DNA of 64,000 bases from Buddleja alternifolia (taxonomy: Eukaryota; Streptophyta; Magnoliopsida; Lamiales; Scrophulariaceae), in contig CM033393.1 of NCBI GenBank assembly GCA_019426215.1, positions 28,956,591-29,020,590 of the forward strand. The letters are read 5' to 3'. Positions 33,701 to 54,210 of this stretch are shown one piece after another (the stretch's first letter is position 1; every line of letters starts with the position of its first letter). The notes under the pieces were generated by a model. The model had not been told where the DNA came from. It searched no databases and saw nothing but the letters and a program-made list of their open reading frames with translations. Position numbers and translations under genes: made by a program.

Positions 33701-36700
33701 CTTTTAAGCATTCCCCGTTGAATCTACATATCATCTTTAGCAAATGGTCTGAAGTGCTGGACATTTTAAGTAGAGGTGTACCATGTAATCAATAAGAAAT
33801 TCCCATTAAATTCAGAGATCACATCTAGCGAATGGTCAAAATTGTCAGAAATTTTAAGTAGAGCTGGACCATTTATAGCAAAACTTTCAAGAAAAGACGT
33901 GTTCCATGAAAGTTTAGTTACAATTCCAGGGATCATTGGATGTGATTTTTTATTTTAATCCTTGTTGTTGACCTTCTGATGTAGATTAGAGCTGAATTTA
34001 GGGTTCCGAACATAAATAGTTTTGTTTATTGCCTTGTTTCTAGAATGATTCTGCAGACTTTGTTCCTTACCCCGTTAATCCGGTGTCTATTTTATATTTA
34101 AATAGAAGATTGACGAGAAAAGCGCATATTGGGCAAGTTTTAATGTATTGACGTAACTTCATTCTGATTGGAAATTGGACGTTGATCTTGTACTGTGTGT
34201 TTCGTCTTTGCTAACACATGCCTTTTGATATGTTGTCGATGTTTCCAAGGGTATTTTTTCTAATTAGGTTCATAAAAATGAATATGCTGGTTGTAAATAT
34301 AATTTGGATTTTATGGGGAACAGAAAACAATTATATTCTAAATTGTTTGAGCTGTCCTCATGCCAGGGCAAAATTCATATCAGCCGAAGAAAAAACAGGT
34401 GTTACCTTTGATGACTTTGCTGGTCAAGAATGTATTAGGAGGGAGCTACAAGAGATTGTTCGTATACTAAAAAACGATGAGGAGTTCCAAAATAAAGGTG
34501 TTTATTGCCCCAAAGGTGTGCTTCTTCATGGTCCTCCTGGAACTGGTAAAACACTTCTAGCAAAAGCTATAGCTGGGGAGGCGGGTCTTCCATATTTTGC
34601 AGCCAACGGTACAGATTTTGTCGACGTGAGGATTTTTGTTGAAAATACATTTCATTTTATTTCCTAGAAGCAAACCTTTAAATATATTTCTAAGACAATG
34701 TGGACAAAAAATTGGATTTTTGTGAGTATGATATGTTTTGATGGTAAGGTGAGGAGGGGATTTCGGGAAGTGAGTTGCCACCTAAGATACAGCCCTTAAG
34801 AAACTTGTGCTTCTTGTCATCAACGTATAAGTAAGATCTTGTCTAGATCACTGAAAAATATCATGCTCATTCAACAGTCAGAGATATGAGTGCAAAATTT
34901 TTAACGGAGAATTCGTTAGATGCTGAACTAGTCTAAACCAAAAAGTGAGTGTGTTGATGGATGATGACACCTTTTGTAAATAAAGCTTTGTTCAGCTGGA
35001 GTTTAACTGGTGGGTATATTCCACTGATGATGCTGTTGCCAGGAGATATTGTGCATGCGATGCCTGAAAATGTAGGCAGTAACTGGACACTGGAGTTATT
35101 CTGTCTATTTCTCTGTCTTTTGGGAGCTTCAGTTGCTTGCTGCTAAATTGTTGTCTGATTTTCCATGTTACTTTTGGGAATTGACTGTGTAAATCAAGGC
35201 CTAGTTTGCTGTGTCGGATAAGCTGCATTGATAACCTAATCCGAAACTTCTGTATTTTGTCCTTGCCATTATAAACATCTTATCTGAACCCATCTATATC
35301 AAAATTATTAGGATTATCGGCTGTCCTCCTCCAGCTGAACCTTCACCCCCCACTGGCCATGCCCTTTATCCATTGTTCTCCACCCTTCTTAACATCTACA
35401 CATCAGAACCTACGCCCTGCGTTTCCAACAAGAGTTGCATTTGATCTATTAAGATTATGGACTCTGCATTGCATGGAATTACAATATATATAGTAAGCTA
35501 ATAGTTCCTTGATTTGTCCAATCAGATTCAAAGTCCTAACTCCTTTGTCTGTTAATGAATTAAGTCTTCGAATGGTTTGTGGAGTATACAATCATATGTC
35601 GACATAGGAATGTTATATTTACTGACTTGAAAAATCAACATCAATACATACAATTATTTACTATGGTTTTTGAAAATTGAAGTGCTTCAACGATGCTGGG
35701 GAATAACTAAATTAATTTTAATTTTTTGTTCAGATGTTTGTTGGTGTGGCTGCTTCTCGTGTGAAGGATCTTTTTGCTAGTGCCAGGTCGTTTGCCCCCT
35801 CTATAATTTTCATTGATGAGATAGATGCAATTGGCAGCAAACGTGGTGGACCTGATATTGGTGGGGTAAGGATGACTCTTCTCTTCCGTTATTCTCATTC
35901 GCAGACAAACAATTTCTATAATGGTACTTGTGGGTCTAAAATGTAAATGTTCAAAAATTAAATAAAGTATAGACTTCCTCTTCAATGGAATTTAATTTCT
36001 CTAAGATAAAATGTTGATAAGCGTAACCGCCTTCTTTCAAACTTCTTTGCTCCTATGTCTGGTATGAGTGTTTCACTTCGTACTTGACTTTTAGGTAGTT
36101 CTACTTGTTCTTCCTTTGCTAGAAGTTTTTGGGGATCTGAATTTTGAAATACAGCCCTAATGAGGATGAGATGTACTTGAAATGCGTGTTGGAGAGGGCA
36201 ACCCGTAACTGATTCTGGTAAAATCATCTTCAATAAGCACTATATCACCACTGTTTTACATTTTTCCCAACACTTTTTGACCGAGGTTTCTTCTGTTAAG
36301 TTCCAGTCTCACATCACTCTAGAATTTTACTTTGACAATGGGAAAAAGGATGATAGAATACAATTCTCTTGAATGGAAATCAGATTTCGAATTAAAAGTT
36401 CAGTCTCAGTTTACTCATGAAATACAGAATGCCCATGAATTGCTCAATTTTAATATTTTTCTTTTCTGTTATTGCTGTTGTAGTTTTCTTCAATCAACTA
36501 CTTTTTGTTGATCCTTAAGACACATATTTCTTCTGCATCTATTTGCATGAGTAGGGTGGTGCTGAGAGGGAACAAGGACTTCTCCAAATGCTGACTGAAA
36601 TGGATGGTTTTAAAGCATCAACCTCACAGGTGTGCAGTGATTACATTTCTTGTCTCTTTTTAGAACGAGTAATATTCGCCAGAGTTGAGCTAATAAGATT

Positions 36701-39700
36701 ATGTCTATCAGGTGTTAATTATTGGTGCAACAAATAGACTGGATATTCTTGATTCTGCTCTTCTAAGAAAAGGCCGATTTGAAAAAATTATTCGTGTTGG
36801 ATTACCATCAAAAGATGGTAGATTTGCCATATTGAAGGTATATTGCTGTCATTCCATTGGCATACAATTTGAGGATATTCAGGTTCCTCTTTTGGTTCGG
36901 TGTTATTCTATCTAGCAGTTCTCATCATGGACATGATAGGTGCATGCTCGAAATAAATACTTCCGTTCCGGAGGAAGAGAAGGAGACTCTACTTCAGGAA
37001 ATTGCGAATCATACAGAAGATTTTACTGGGGCAGAATTGCAAAATATACTGTAAGTAAAACTTAAAGCTCTTGGTCTGGTTTAACTTTCCATCACAAAGA
37101 TCAGCTGATGAAATGAACATGACAGGAATGAGGCTGGAATTTTGACTGCTTGAAAGGACCTAGACTACATAGGCCGGGAAGAACTTCTAGAGGCTTTGAA
37201 GAGGGTGAGTGTTAAATTTACTAGGAATACATTTCAATCCTATTATGTCTTCTGACTTTGACTAACATTATGCGCCCTTACTTCGATGTTAATCCAATGT
37301 TGCAGCAAAAATGCACTTTTGAAACAGGTCAAGAAGATAGTACCGAAGTCCCTGAAGAGTTAAAACTGAGATTGGCATATAGAGAGGCAGCTGTTGCTGT
37401 TCTTGCATGTTACTTTCCAGATCCCTACCTTCTCTTCACTGATGTATGATGTCTTAAATTGGATCTGTTATTCATGTCACTTTCTTGCTGAGTTCTCTTA
37501 CCAACCAGTGCTTTAACTGAACAAAAATGAACCAGCAATTGAAATTCCATTGGTCCCGTTTCTTAATGTCTTGTTTGGTAGTTTTCAGACAGATATTAAT
37601 TCCATACGCAATCAGCCAAATATGCGCTACGAGGAGACATCAGGCAGGGTATTTAAGCAAAAAGCATATTATGTGGACTCCATAGTACGCTCATGTGCTC
37701 GTAAGTTACAGAACGATCTTACTTAATAACATTTCCTTTGAAATAATCTGGGTGTCATCTTTCCTTGCTTTATATGTTCGGAAATTATGCCTCGATAAGC
37801 CAGTTTTTGTTATTGGCTTAAAGGTACTTATAAATGACTTTTTGTGATAATATGGATTAGTTGCTAGAGAATGCTAGTGGAGCAAATGTCGACTGTTGCA
37901 ATGGTTCTGAAACATGATATCATGATGTTGTGCAGCACTGTATTTGCCATCTAAATTTTTTCCCTAACATGTCTTAGTTTTGATCTGCTGGTGAAATGTA
38001 ATGCAAACATATCTGTGATTACATCATATTGTTTTGAAGATTATTTACATATATTACTTCACCGTCTAAATTAGTTGACTGGGGAAATTGTTCAATATGT
38101 TAATGCAGATTGATTGATGAATTTTCTGATAATCCTTAATCGTGTAAATTGAAAGTGTCTTTGAGTTCTCTCCTACGTCATGCTTCTGCAGTTTTTACTC
38201 TTATTGGTTTACATGAAAAACATTTTTTTAAGTGTTGCCTGCTAGAATTCTGTATGAATGAAAAGGATATCTACCCTCTTTTTTATGTCATTGATGGTCC
38301 AAATATGTAGCCAGAGTAATTGAAGAAGAGGTATTTGGAGTCGATAATTTATGCTGGATTTCTGCAAAGGCAACATTAGAAGCTTCCAGACTTGCAGAAT
38401 TCTTGATTCTGCAAACGGGAATGACTGCTTTTGGGAAGGCCTATTGCAGATATCAAAATGATCTTGTGCCTAATGTGAGGATATAGTGATATTATTTCAA
38501 ATTTGAAACTATCTCGGTTTTAATCTTTTAAGTGATTTCTGGATAGAATGAAATGTTCTATAATTAAAATTTGCAGCTTGCTCCGAAACTTGAAGCACTT
38601 AGAGAAGAATACATGCACTTTGCTGTGGAAAAATGCTCACCTGTACTACGAAAATACCGTCCCGCTGTGGACAACATTACAGGTTTGGCACTCTTGCATT
38701 TCTCATGAAGCTAACTTTATATGGTTACGGTTCTTCGATTATGTTTGTAGAACTTTGTAAATAATAACTTTCACTTATTTTTGCTGCTGCTTGCTGATAT
38801 CTTGACGACGTACTTTCACTTCAAGCAGATGTCCTACTCGAGAAGGGAGAGTTAAAAGCAGATGAAATATGGAACATTTACAGGAGTTCAACTCGAATAC
38901 CTCAGGTATGCTCTTAGCTTATCTCCCAAAATTAGATTATCCTAATGTATATTTTCCTCATTAGGCATATCATTTTTGACTTTCTTCGATTTAGTTATCT
39001 GTGGTGCTATCAGGCCCAATAAGTATTAAATTGAAATGGTTAGACACACTCGAGTACATGGTCATTGAAGAATTTTGTCTTTGGTCAATGTTCTTCGATA
39101 GTTTTGGCTAATAGCAACTGGGAAACACTCGGTGTTTCTTTTCTATTTTTAAATAAATAAGTTAATTGAGGATTTACTTTCCAATTATATTGTCATGATC
39201 AAATTTGAGCTTCAATAGAATGGTTGTAAACAAGATACCTGAGCGCTACATGCCATTAGTTGGAGATTGCATTAGTTGATATACATATTGTACTTTTTCA
39301 TGATTTTGTAAAAACTGATGCATTCCTGTCTGTCAGCCTGCTGTGAGGGAAGTCGATGAATACGGATCCCTTTTATATGCTGGCCGCTGGGGACTCCATG
39401 GTGTTTCACTTCCAGGGAGGGGCACCTTTGCACCAGGAAATGTGGGATTTTGTACTTTTGGTGCACCTCTTCCTATGGAGGTAATCAGAGAGTGCAACTT
39501 ATGTTACGTACATTTGCTCCTTCCTTTTTCATCCATTGCCCTCATTAATTATTTCCTTTCCGTTGCCTTCTCTTGTTATCCTTAGATATTTTACAGCTTT
39601 GAAAGTTGATCTTTTCTGAGTTTTGATGCAGACTCAAATCATAAGCGACGACACGTGGAAATTAATAGATGGAATACGGGATAAAAGGGTTCAGGAAATC

Positions 39701-39775
39701 AGGGTTGAGGCGTCTATGGAAATTGAAGAAGATAAAGAGAAACCACAATTTTTGATGGCCAGCCATTTCCTATGA
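30798..39775 (+). pseudogene. FTSHI4: FtsHi4-like chloroplast AAA protein, 16 exons, two disabling changes
   Basis: Exons: 30798-31112, 31856-32111, 32611-32986, 34367-34625, 35734-35865, 36555-36629, 36712-36837, 36940-37050, 37126-37204, 37306-37443, 37589-37700, 38311-38474, 38577-38682, 38829-38905, 39337-39480, 39632-39775. Phases agree throughout, giving about 870 residues after removing one base; Arabidopsis FtsHi4 is about 855 by memory. A Ser-rich chloroplast transit peptide (1-70) is followed by a charged helix, one membrane segment (about 256-276), Walker A GPPGTGKT (371-378), pore loop FVG (404-406) and Walker B IIFIDEID. The FtsH zinc site HEXXH is replaced by YREAAVA, as expected for protease-inactive FtsHi. 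FtsHi4 is known as a subunit of the Ycf2-FtsHi import motor. A 1-bp insertion near 36970 shifts exon 8, and TGA replaces CGA at 37151-37153. A sequencing error or expression of a truncated protein remains possible. Confidence 0.88.
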
Positions 39776-41185
39776 AATTCAATATAATACCTGGTAAGCA
39801 CATTTCTTTTCCAAGTTCAAAATATTGTTGTTTATTAAGAGCCATGCCTCGAAAGTGATGGATAGCTTACTCATTTAACTTAAGCTTACACATGAACCTA
39901 ACTATTGATTATTTAACGTTTTGCGAGGAAACAGAATAATGTTTTGTAACACAAGTTCCCCTCAATTATGTAAATTGAAAAAATTTCTTCTATGCCTGGC
40001 ATATCAAGCATATACTAAGTGGGCTTTGGCAGTTCATTTCAGAACGTCTTGCTACTCCTGCATCATATATTATGTTCTTTTGGAACTTATTAGAAAATAC
40101 ATCTTATCTAAAAATAAGCTCCGGATCAAATAAGATTATGAAACTCATTAAGATCTCAAGAATGGCAGTATTGTAAGTTATATGGTAAAACTTGAAGAGT
40201 TTGTTAATATATTAAGAAATAAATTGGGGCCTCCTTACATTTTATTAAGTAGCTATCAAGATTCTTACGTGTTATTTTAGCTATAAAATTTTCTCCTGAA
40301 ACATCTTATAAAAGGTTGTACACTCCCAAACATCTTTAGTAGCTTATAAACCCACCCAAACACCGTAAAAATTCATTCAGATTAGGGTATTACTTTGGAC
40401 ATTAGTAGGATACTTGATCCAAAGTTGTTGGTTTTCTGTTTTCTTTAGGTTCATCTTATTAGTGGTCTTGTTGGCCATCATATATCTGTCGATTTCTGTC
40501 CTTGGAGGCCATTATGAATTCATGTTTGCCTCATATACAAATTTCACGATATCTTGTGCAGTTACTAGCGAGGATCTTTTCTCATCGACAAATATCGTGA
40601 AATCAACTTAGGGCCACAGGGCTGGTTCCCAGGCCAATGAAGAATACAAATGGGTTATTATACATTAGATTAGTAAAATTATGGTAATGACCTTTCCTTT
40701 TCTTTTTCTTGTTCCATTTCTTGTTCTTCTGTAGAGGAAGATTGTATGCAGCGGATTGTCAAGGATATCTAGCTTAATACCGGTGATTGAGCATACTTTT
40801 GGTGGGGGTTCTGTTTGTTGACAGAGGAAATTTTGCTTAAAGAATTGATTTGCTTCCATGTAAATATATATTATGCATCACAATATTTAGATTACATTCA
40901 TCGATCAGTCAATTATCTCCTTCTCGACATTCCTGGCTGGAATGCAAGATGTATTTGATTTATAGTCGAATTTTACAAGATTACGTGTTTGGGTTATTCT
41001 TTTGCCTATATGCTCGCAAGGTTGTGTGAGGCATCGATCAGCATTTATATTGCATCTCTCCTAGTAATTAGGAAGAAAGATGTCGAGTCTATGATCACAG
41101 GACACGATTAGATTATCTGCGTGCAAATCCTTTAGTATAAAAACTTGTTACTAATCCATCCACATGACATATATGAGATGGATAG
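32311..41185. repeat. tandem segmental duplication, unit 1 (about 8.9 kb)
   Basis: This unit runs from intron 2 of FtsHi4 (TAAATGACAATAG) through exon 16 and 1.4 kb of 3' flank to GAGATGGATAG. Unit 2 follows head to tail. Introns and exons match almost line by line with a few changes per 60 bases. Confidence 0.93.
39776..41185. other. 3' flank of FtsHi4 copy 1, intergenic
   Basis: 3' UTR and spacer with no convincing ORF. AATATA and AATAAA-like words occur soon after the stop. It is partly kept in unit 2 (48600-49190), which lacks about 0.8 kb of it. Confidence 0.6.
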
Positions 41186-49190
<8,005 letters not shown>

Positions 49191-49357
49191 TAAACATATA
49201 AACATTTGCAGCCTCGATGCGTTCTGGAAGCTCTTAGGTGAATAGAAGAAAACTTCTTCCACTTCCTCTTGATAATCAACTATTGGCAACTAGCTCCACT
49301 CATGTTCGATAGTTATATATGGTAATCCAATCTTACTTTTTCAGTTGTTGAGTTTTG

Positions 49358-49399
<42 letters not shown>

Positions 49400-50354
49400 A
49401 AATATTCATTTCTGTGAATAAAACCCCAGATTAAAGTTTTTTTCTTTCTATAAATCACTTGTGATACTGTAGGTGGTAAACCTGACTTCAAATCCTCTTA
49501 TTATCTGAAGGATTATCTTATTTTATGTGATTCCACAATCCAAATAGCGTGTAAAAACATTATTTATATTTCTTCTTTACAAATATGTTTATTACATTGT
49601 AAAAAGTTTACACCTACCCTTTCTAATTGAGTTATTAATTACCAGTAGGGTTGTATTATTTTTCTTTTTGTTAAATAGGATTGTATTCACTTTTCAATTA
49701 AGTTCAACTTGGGGAGGGCCTGATTGCAAAATGAAAAGTCGATAGGGGGTTTTAACCCAATTTTTTTTTATGAAAGGTATTTTATTTCCAAAAATAAACA
49801 AACATCGAATATTTTGTAATCAGTATTCATAAATGATCATATTTGGGTAAAAACGTTGAAACAAGAGGAGGAAGTGAGATTTATATGTCAACTAGTTAAA
49901 GTAGAATTAGTAAGTTGATATAACGAATGACTGAGAAGCCATTCGTGAATTTGAATGACTGAGAAGGCCTTGGAGCGATTACATCATATGAAAGAACTTT
50001 GTTAAATCGTAGAGCGTTGTACTTTCAAGTGACACAATGTACTAAAACATCTTTGGATTTTTCCTTTTCCCTTTTACGTGTTCTTGAGTTGTGCTGTCCG
50101 AATATTTACCATTAGTGTCTGATTGCGGGCATCTGTTCCGTCTCTTGTATCACAAGTTGCATGTGAGAAATTCAAAAGTGGATCCATCTAATTTACACCA
50201 TGATTCCCTTCTAACTTCAACAATCATGCATATGCATCTTTTAGTGCTACAGAGAAAATAATTCTCAACGGAAGCTGCATAGTTTGAATAAATTAAGCAG
50301 TTCAAAAGCTATGTCAAGAGAGTCGCAAGTCACCAAAACTACCTTTGCCCTAAA
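49191..50354. other. intergenic with (TA)n microsatellite
   Basis: A (TA)n tract of about 35 bp lies at 49360-49395. The rest is AT-rich with no ORF or repeat end that I recognise. Confidence 0.6.
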
Positions 50355-52748
50355 CTAAACCTCTGCTTCCTTCACAAACATACATAATAATTCACACAAA
50401 CTCTGTAGCTTCTCTGCTTGGGCGATACTTTGAAGACTCTCCAAATTCTCAACAACCGTCCCAATATCTACTACTGCTTCCTCCACGTTCTTCTTCACTT
50501 CCAAACAACCAACTGCCAACTTTGTGACTTTGGAAGCAGTTTCTTCATATACGTCTAGAGATTTATGCACAACAGATCTTGGAGGATCATATAGCACTGC
50601 CTCTCCCCAATTAAAGGGCTGCTTTTTGGTTATGAGCTCCATAAGTAGGAGGCCATACGTATAAATATCGTCACTCAGAGACCAGTTTCGACCTGCACTA
50701 ACAAAAATAATATTGTAATTTACTGTAACATAGTTGTTGAGAAATACTAAATGGACATGTATTAAAAAGTTAACATCACATATGTTCCATTAATCAATAC
50801 TAGTCGCTTGGGCACTGCGTGTGCTGAATAAATAAAAATTTTAGATCAAAAATTTGATTAATTTATTGTTATGTAGTACGAATATGTTTGTTGAACTTGT
50901 GAAAGACAGTTTTACCTAAATTTTATATGAGATTTTGTAAATAAATAGAAATGAGTTGGAGAGAGTATTAAAAATTTTGGGAGAAAATATGACATACGAG
51001 AGTGAGAGAAGAGTGAGAGAATGAATGAGAAGTTAAGAATACGTGATAGAAGAGGGAGAAGAATGAAGAAAAAATTATCTTAAATATTCTTTTCAAATTG
51101 GGGTAAGTTAGTCATGACACTCTAAAACACACCAAAGAGTGTTGGTGCTTTATAAAAGAGTATAGATTAGAGAATTGAGTATGACAATAAGGAAAAGGTT
51201 ATACCTCCCTCATTTTTTTTGTCTTTGTCCGCAGCAGAGCAGTAAGGGGAATTGTGATAGATTTGTAAGCTATTGAGATTAGAGTATAACTGAAAGTCGA
51301 AAGCCATCAAATGAAATTTCTGCATAAAAACCAAAAAGATGATCAGATCATTTGCTTGATTAGCACAATGCAAGACCTTTGCAGGGAAAATAAATATAAA
51401 TAAATAAATAAAAATGGGCCATATATAATAAATGTCTCGAACAACCTCATCAAGCATAAAGCAGATTGGCCAAACACCACCGTGAACAAGATTCTTGTCA
51501 TGAAACATCTTTAACATGCTTCCAATTTCAATAGCCACCTTCATCCGATCTTTCCATTTAAATTCATCTAATTGGAAAAACAAATGTTTTATCATAAAGA
51601 ATACAAACAAGAAAAACGACAACTTTTTAATTGATGATCATACACATACCAGAACGTCGGAGTTGATCAAGGAAGTGCACTGGCCTTATTCCCTCGTATA
51701 TCACAGCCAATCTTTGCTCACAGTGGTATCCAATTAGGTTGACTACATTTGGATGTGATTTTATTCCTGGTTCTCGTTCATCCTGGGACAGTACTAATGA
51801 AGCATGTATATCAGCTGTGCATGTAGAGTGACATTCATGTACTGTCATAAGCTCAAGTTCAAATAATTAAGGTAAGATAAAAGGTGGTCAGACATGGATT
51901 CTATCTGTATGATAGTAAGAAAGAGCTATCGGAGGATAGGTGAAGTCCCATGTTTTCACAATCACATCTTGATTGTTGTTGATGCTTCCTCGAAAAAGTC
52001 TTCCATGAGCAGTCCTCCGTATATAATTACTTTTGCTGAAATTATCGGTAATCTGCTGCAACTCGGAGTAGCTGTAGTGCTTGACACTACCCAAATCCAT
52101 GGCTTAGATGATTGGATATCTAATCAAATTAAATGCAAGAGATTAACGAAACAAACAAGATTTAATTAGTCACTCTACCTGAAAGCAAATTAAACACAAG
52201 TGCGCATCTTTTTGTGCAGTTCAAAAGATTAGCAATAGAAAAATATGAGCAACACTTAAATAAATAATTAAAAAAAAAAAGAAGAATCATTAGGAATTAG
52301 GGCATCTAAGACAACCTTATTTTTCTTCTGTCATCATTTGATAATTAAAATCCTATCAAACAATTACCATTCACCTCCAGATTGGCATGCAACCAAAATG
52401 GATATGGGCTACATATAATTCCTAATTGAGATGCTATAATAATTTTTAACAAAAATAAATAAGAAAACAGTAATATATATATAGATGGGCGGGGGAGAAG
52501 AGAAGAGAAAGAGATAGAGACCCTAGTTTTTGGTTGGTGTCGAAATGGCGGGCATTCAATTGGAAGATGAGATCCCCGAAACGACCGAATCCGAATTCAG
52601 GATTTTCCAAAAGCATATCCTTCTGATACAAATATCGATCGACCGACAAAGACTTCAACTCCACCAAAAACCGATCTTCATCCTCTTGCTTCTCATGTGT
52701 ACGTACGGCGTCGTGCAGATCTCCTTCTTCGCTGCTCGACCATGACAT
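50355..52748 (-). CDS. receptor-like cytoplasmic pseudokinase-like gene
   Basis: Exons with good splice sites and matching phases are 51650 to about 51814, 51446-51567, 51205-51319 and 50355-50692 (stop TAG). An exon at about 51904-52100 (MDLGSVKHYSYSELQQITDNF) holds the N-lobe start; 52526-52748 (MSWSSSEEGD) may be a first exon. The C-lobe reads ADIHASLVL, HPNVVNLIGYHCE, LAVIYEG, KMFHDKNLVHGG, LSDDIYTYGLLLMELITKKQPF. The HRD triad is HGG, DLKPxN is VWPIC, and DFG is DFQ, so the catalytic base, a metal ligand and the gate are lost: a pseudokinase by sequence. The layout resembles ZED1-related (ZRK) and other RLCK-XII type pseudokinases that act as decoys or adaptors in immunity, but this is inference. 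I could not find a phase-consistent donor between the N-lobe exon and the next, so it may be a decayed gene. Confidence 0.6.
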
Positions 52749-53112
52749 GGGATCACGAAGACGGGGAGGCGAGGGGAGATTTTAGGGTTTCAAAGGCAAA
52801 AACTATCAGCCCTTCCACGTTTGTTTGGGCCTTCTTCTACACTACCACGTATACAGCCTTTTTCCCCTTGTAACATATTTATATAATAGGTAAAATTAAA
52901 ATAAATTTTTATATCCAAAATACTCATGTTAATATTTTTCAATTTTAAAAACCTACTTTACAAACTTTTCATTCACGAAAATCCCGAAAATCCCAAAAAT
53001 TAAGATTAAAAACATTTTTACTTCAGTTATTAAGTTAAGAGTTGATCTTTTTTATCCAAATATTTTTGTTTTAAAATTGTCAAATTGGTAAAAGAAATTG
53101 AATAATACATAT
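52749..53112. other. intergenic, AT-rich
   Basis: 5' flank of the pseudokinase-like gene, including a short stretch of pyrimidines. Nothing else is recognised. Confidence 0.5.
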
Positions 53113-53820
53113 TGTTTTTGTTTTTTTGTTTTTTGGAAAAAGGTAATCATTTTCCATTTAACTTCAAAACAGCTTTACAGTTTCACCAGGCATACCTGGG
53201 GATTAGCTTGTATAAAATTTACATTGTATATTCTTCCAAATTTTCTCTACTAAACTATCCACATTGCTTTGGTCAACACAAAAAAATCCACTATTACGTT
53301 CCCTCCACAGAAAGTAGATAATCGCAGCAAACATTGCTCACTTCCGTCGACTTAGCATAGTCTGCCCCTTACTTATTTTCATTGTCCAGATCAGACACTC
53401 ATCCCACTTGACATACCGATATCTAATATCCATCTTTAACCAACTCTTCATTATAACTTCTCTTGCATACTCACATTCAAAGAAAATGTGGTTTCTGCTT
53501 TCCTCCTGCCTTTGACACAATAAGCAGGTAGTATCCTTCATGTGTTGTCATGCGCTTATTCGATCTTTGGTTTTAAGTCTATTTAGCAAAGCTAGCCAGA
53601 CTATAAACCTATGTCTCGCTATAGGGCCTTTCCCCCACACTAGTGATTTCCACCCCACTTCCTCAAAGGGTTCCTTTATATGTGTGTAAGCTTTTTGTAT
53701 TGAGAACTTTCCTTCCCGCCCTTGATTTTGTACAATGTCTACTGCATCCAATAATTTGTCCTTAATGGCCTTTAATTTCTTCTAGTACCATGAATCACTC
53801 ACCTTTGCTGCCATAGTCCA
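53113..53820 (-). mobile_element. LINE (L1-type) 3' fragment with zf-RVT region
   Basis: On the minus strand two frames (53548-53751 and 53338-53541) give the zinc-binding reverse transcriptase C-terminal domain: FSIQKAYTHI, WKSLVWGKGPIARHRFIVWL, LLNRLKTKDRIS, then CLLCQRQEESRNHIFFECEY, which shows the CX2C...HX4C ligands. The frame breaks near 53542. T-rich sequence at 53114-53140 on the plus strand could be the remains of the poly(A) end. No RT core is present, in keeping with 5'-truncated LINE copies. Confidence 0.75.
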
Positions 53821-54210
53821 GATATAACATTTCGAAATGAATATATCTTTATATAAAACTACAATTGATTAAATTTTTTAGTCTAGTATGCTAAGAGCAA
53901 TTAATTTCATAAATTTATTAACCAAAATCTTGGACTTTTTGGAATGAAAAGTTGGTGGAATGGGTTTTTGGATTAAAAAATATTTTCATGCGTATTTTGG
54001 ATATCAAAATATTTTTTAAGAGAGATTTTGTCCCTACATATTATTAGTCCCCCCACTCCCCTTTCTTCATGATTAGCGGTCATGTGGCACGCGGTACGCA
54101 CACACATAACACAGTTTTTATGTGAAGTCGTTGCAATTGTATGATACCCAATATACTCCCGTGTTCTAGGGCAATCTTACTTATAGGGTCCTTAGGTATA
54201 TCGAGACAGT
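53821..54210. other. intergenic
   Basis: Mostly AT-rich. 54060-54110 has a less AT-rich stretch (GTGGCACGCGGTACGC). No gene or element end recognised. Confidence 0.5.

Noticed and set aside
37306..37443. Reading FtsHi4 as an active FtsH zinc protease
   Set aside because: The HEXXH position is YREAAVA in copy 1, so the zinc ligands are absent, as in the FtsHi group.
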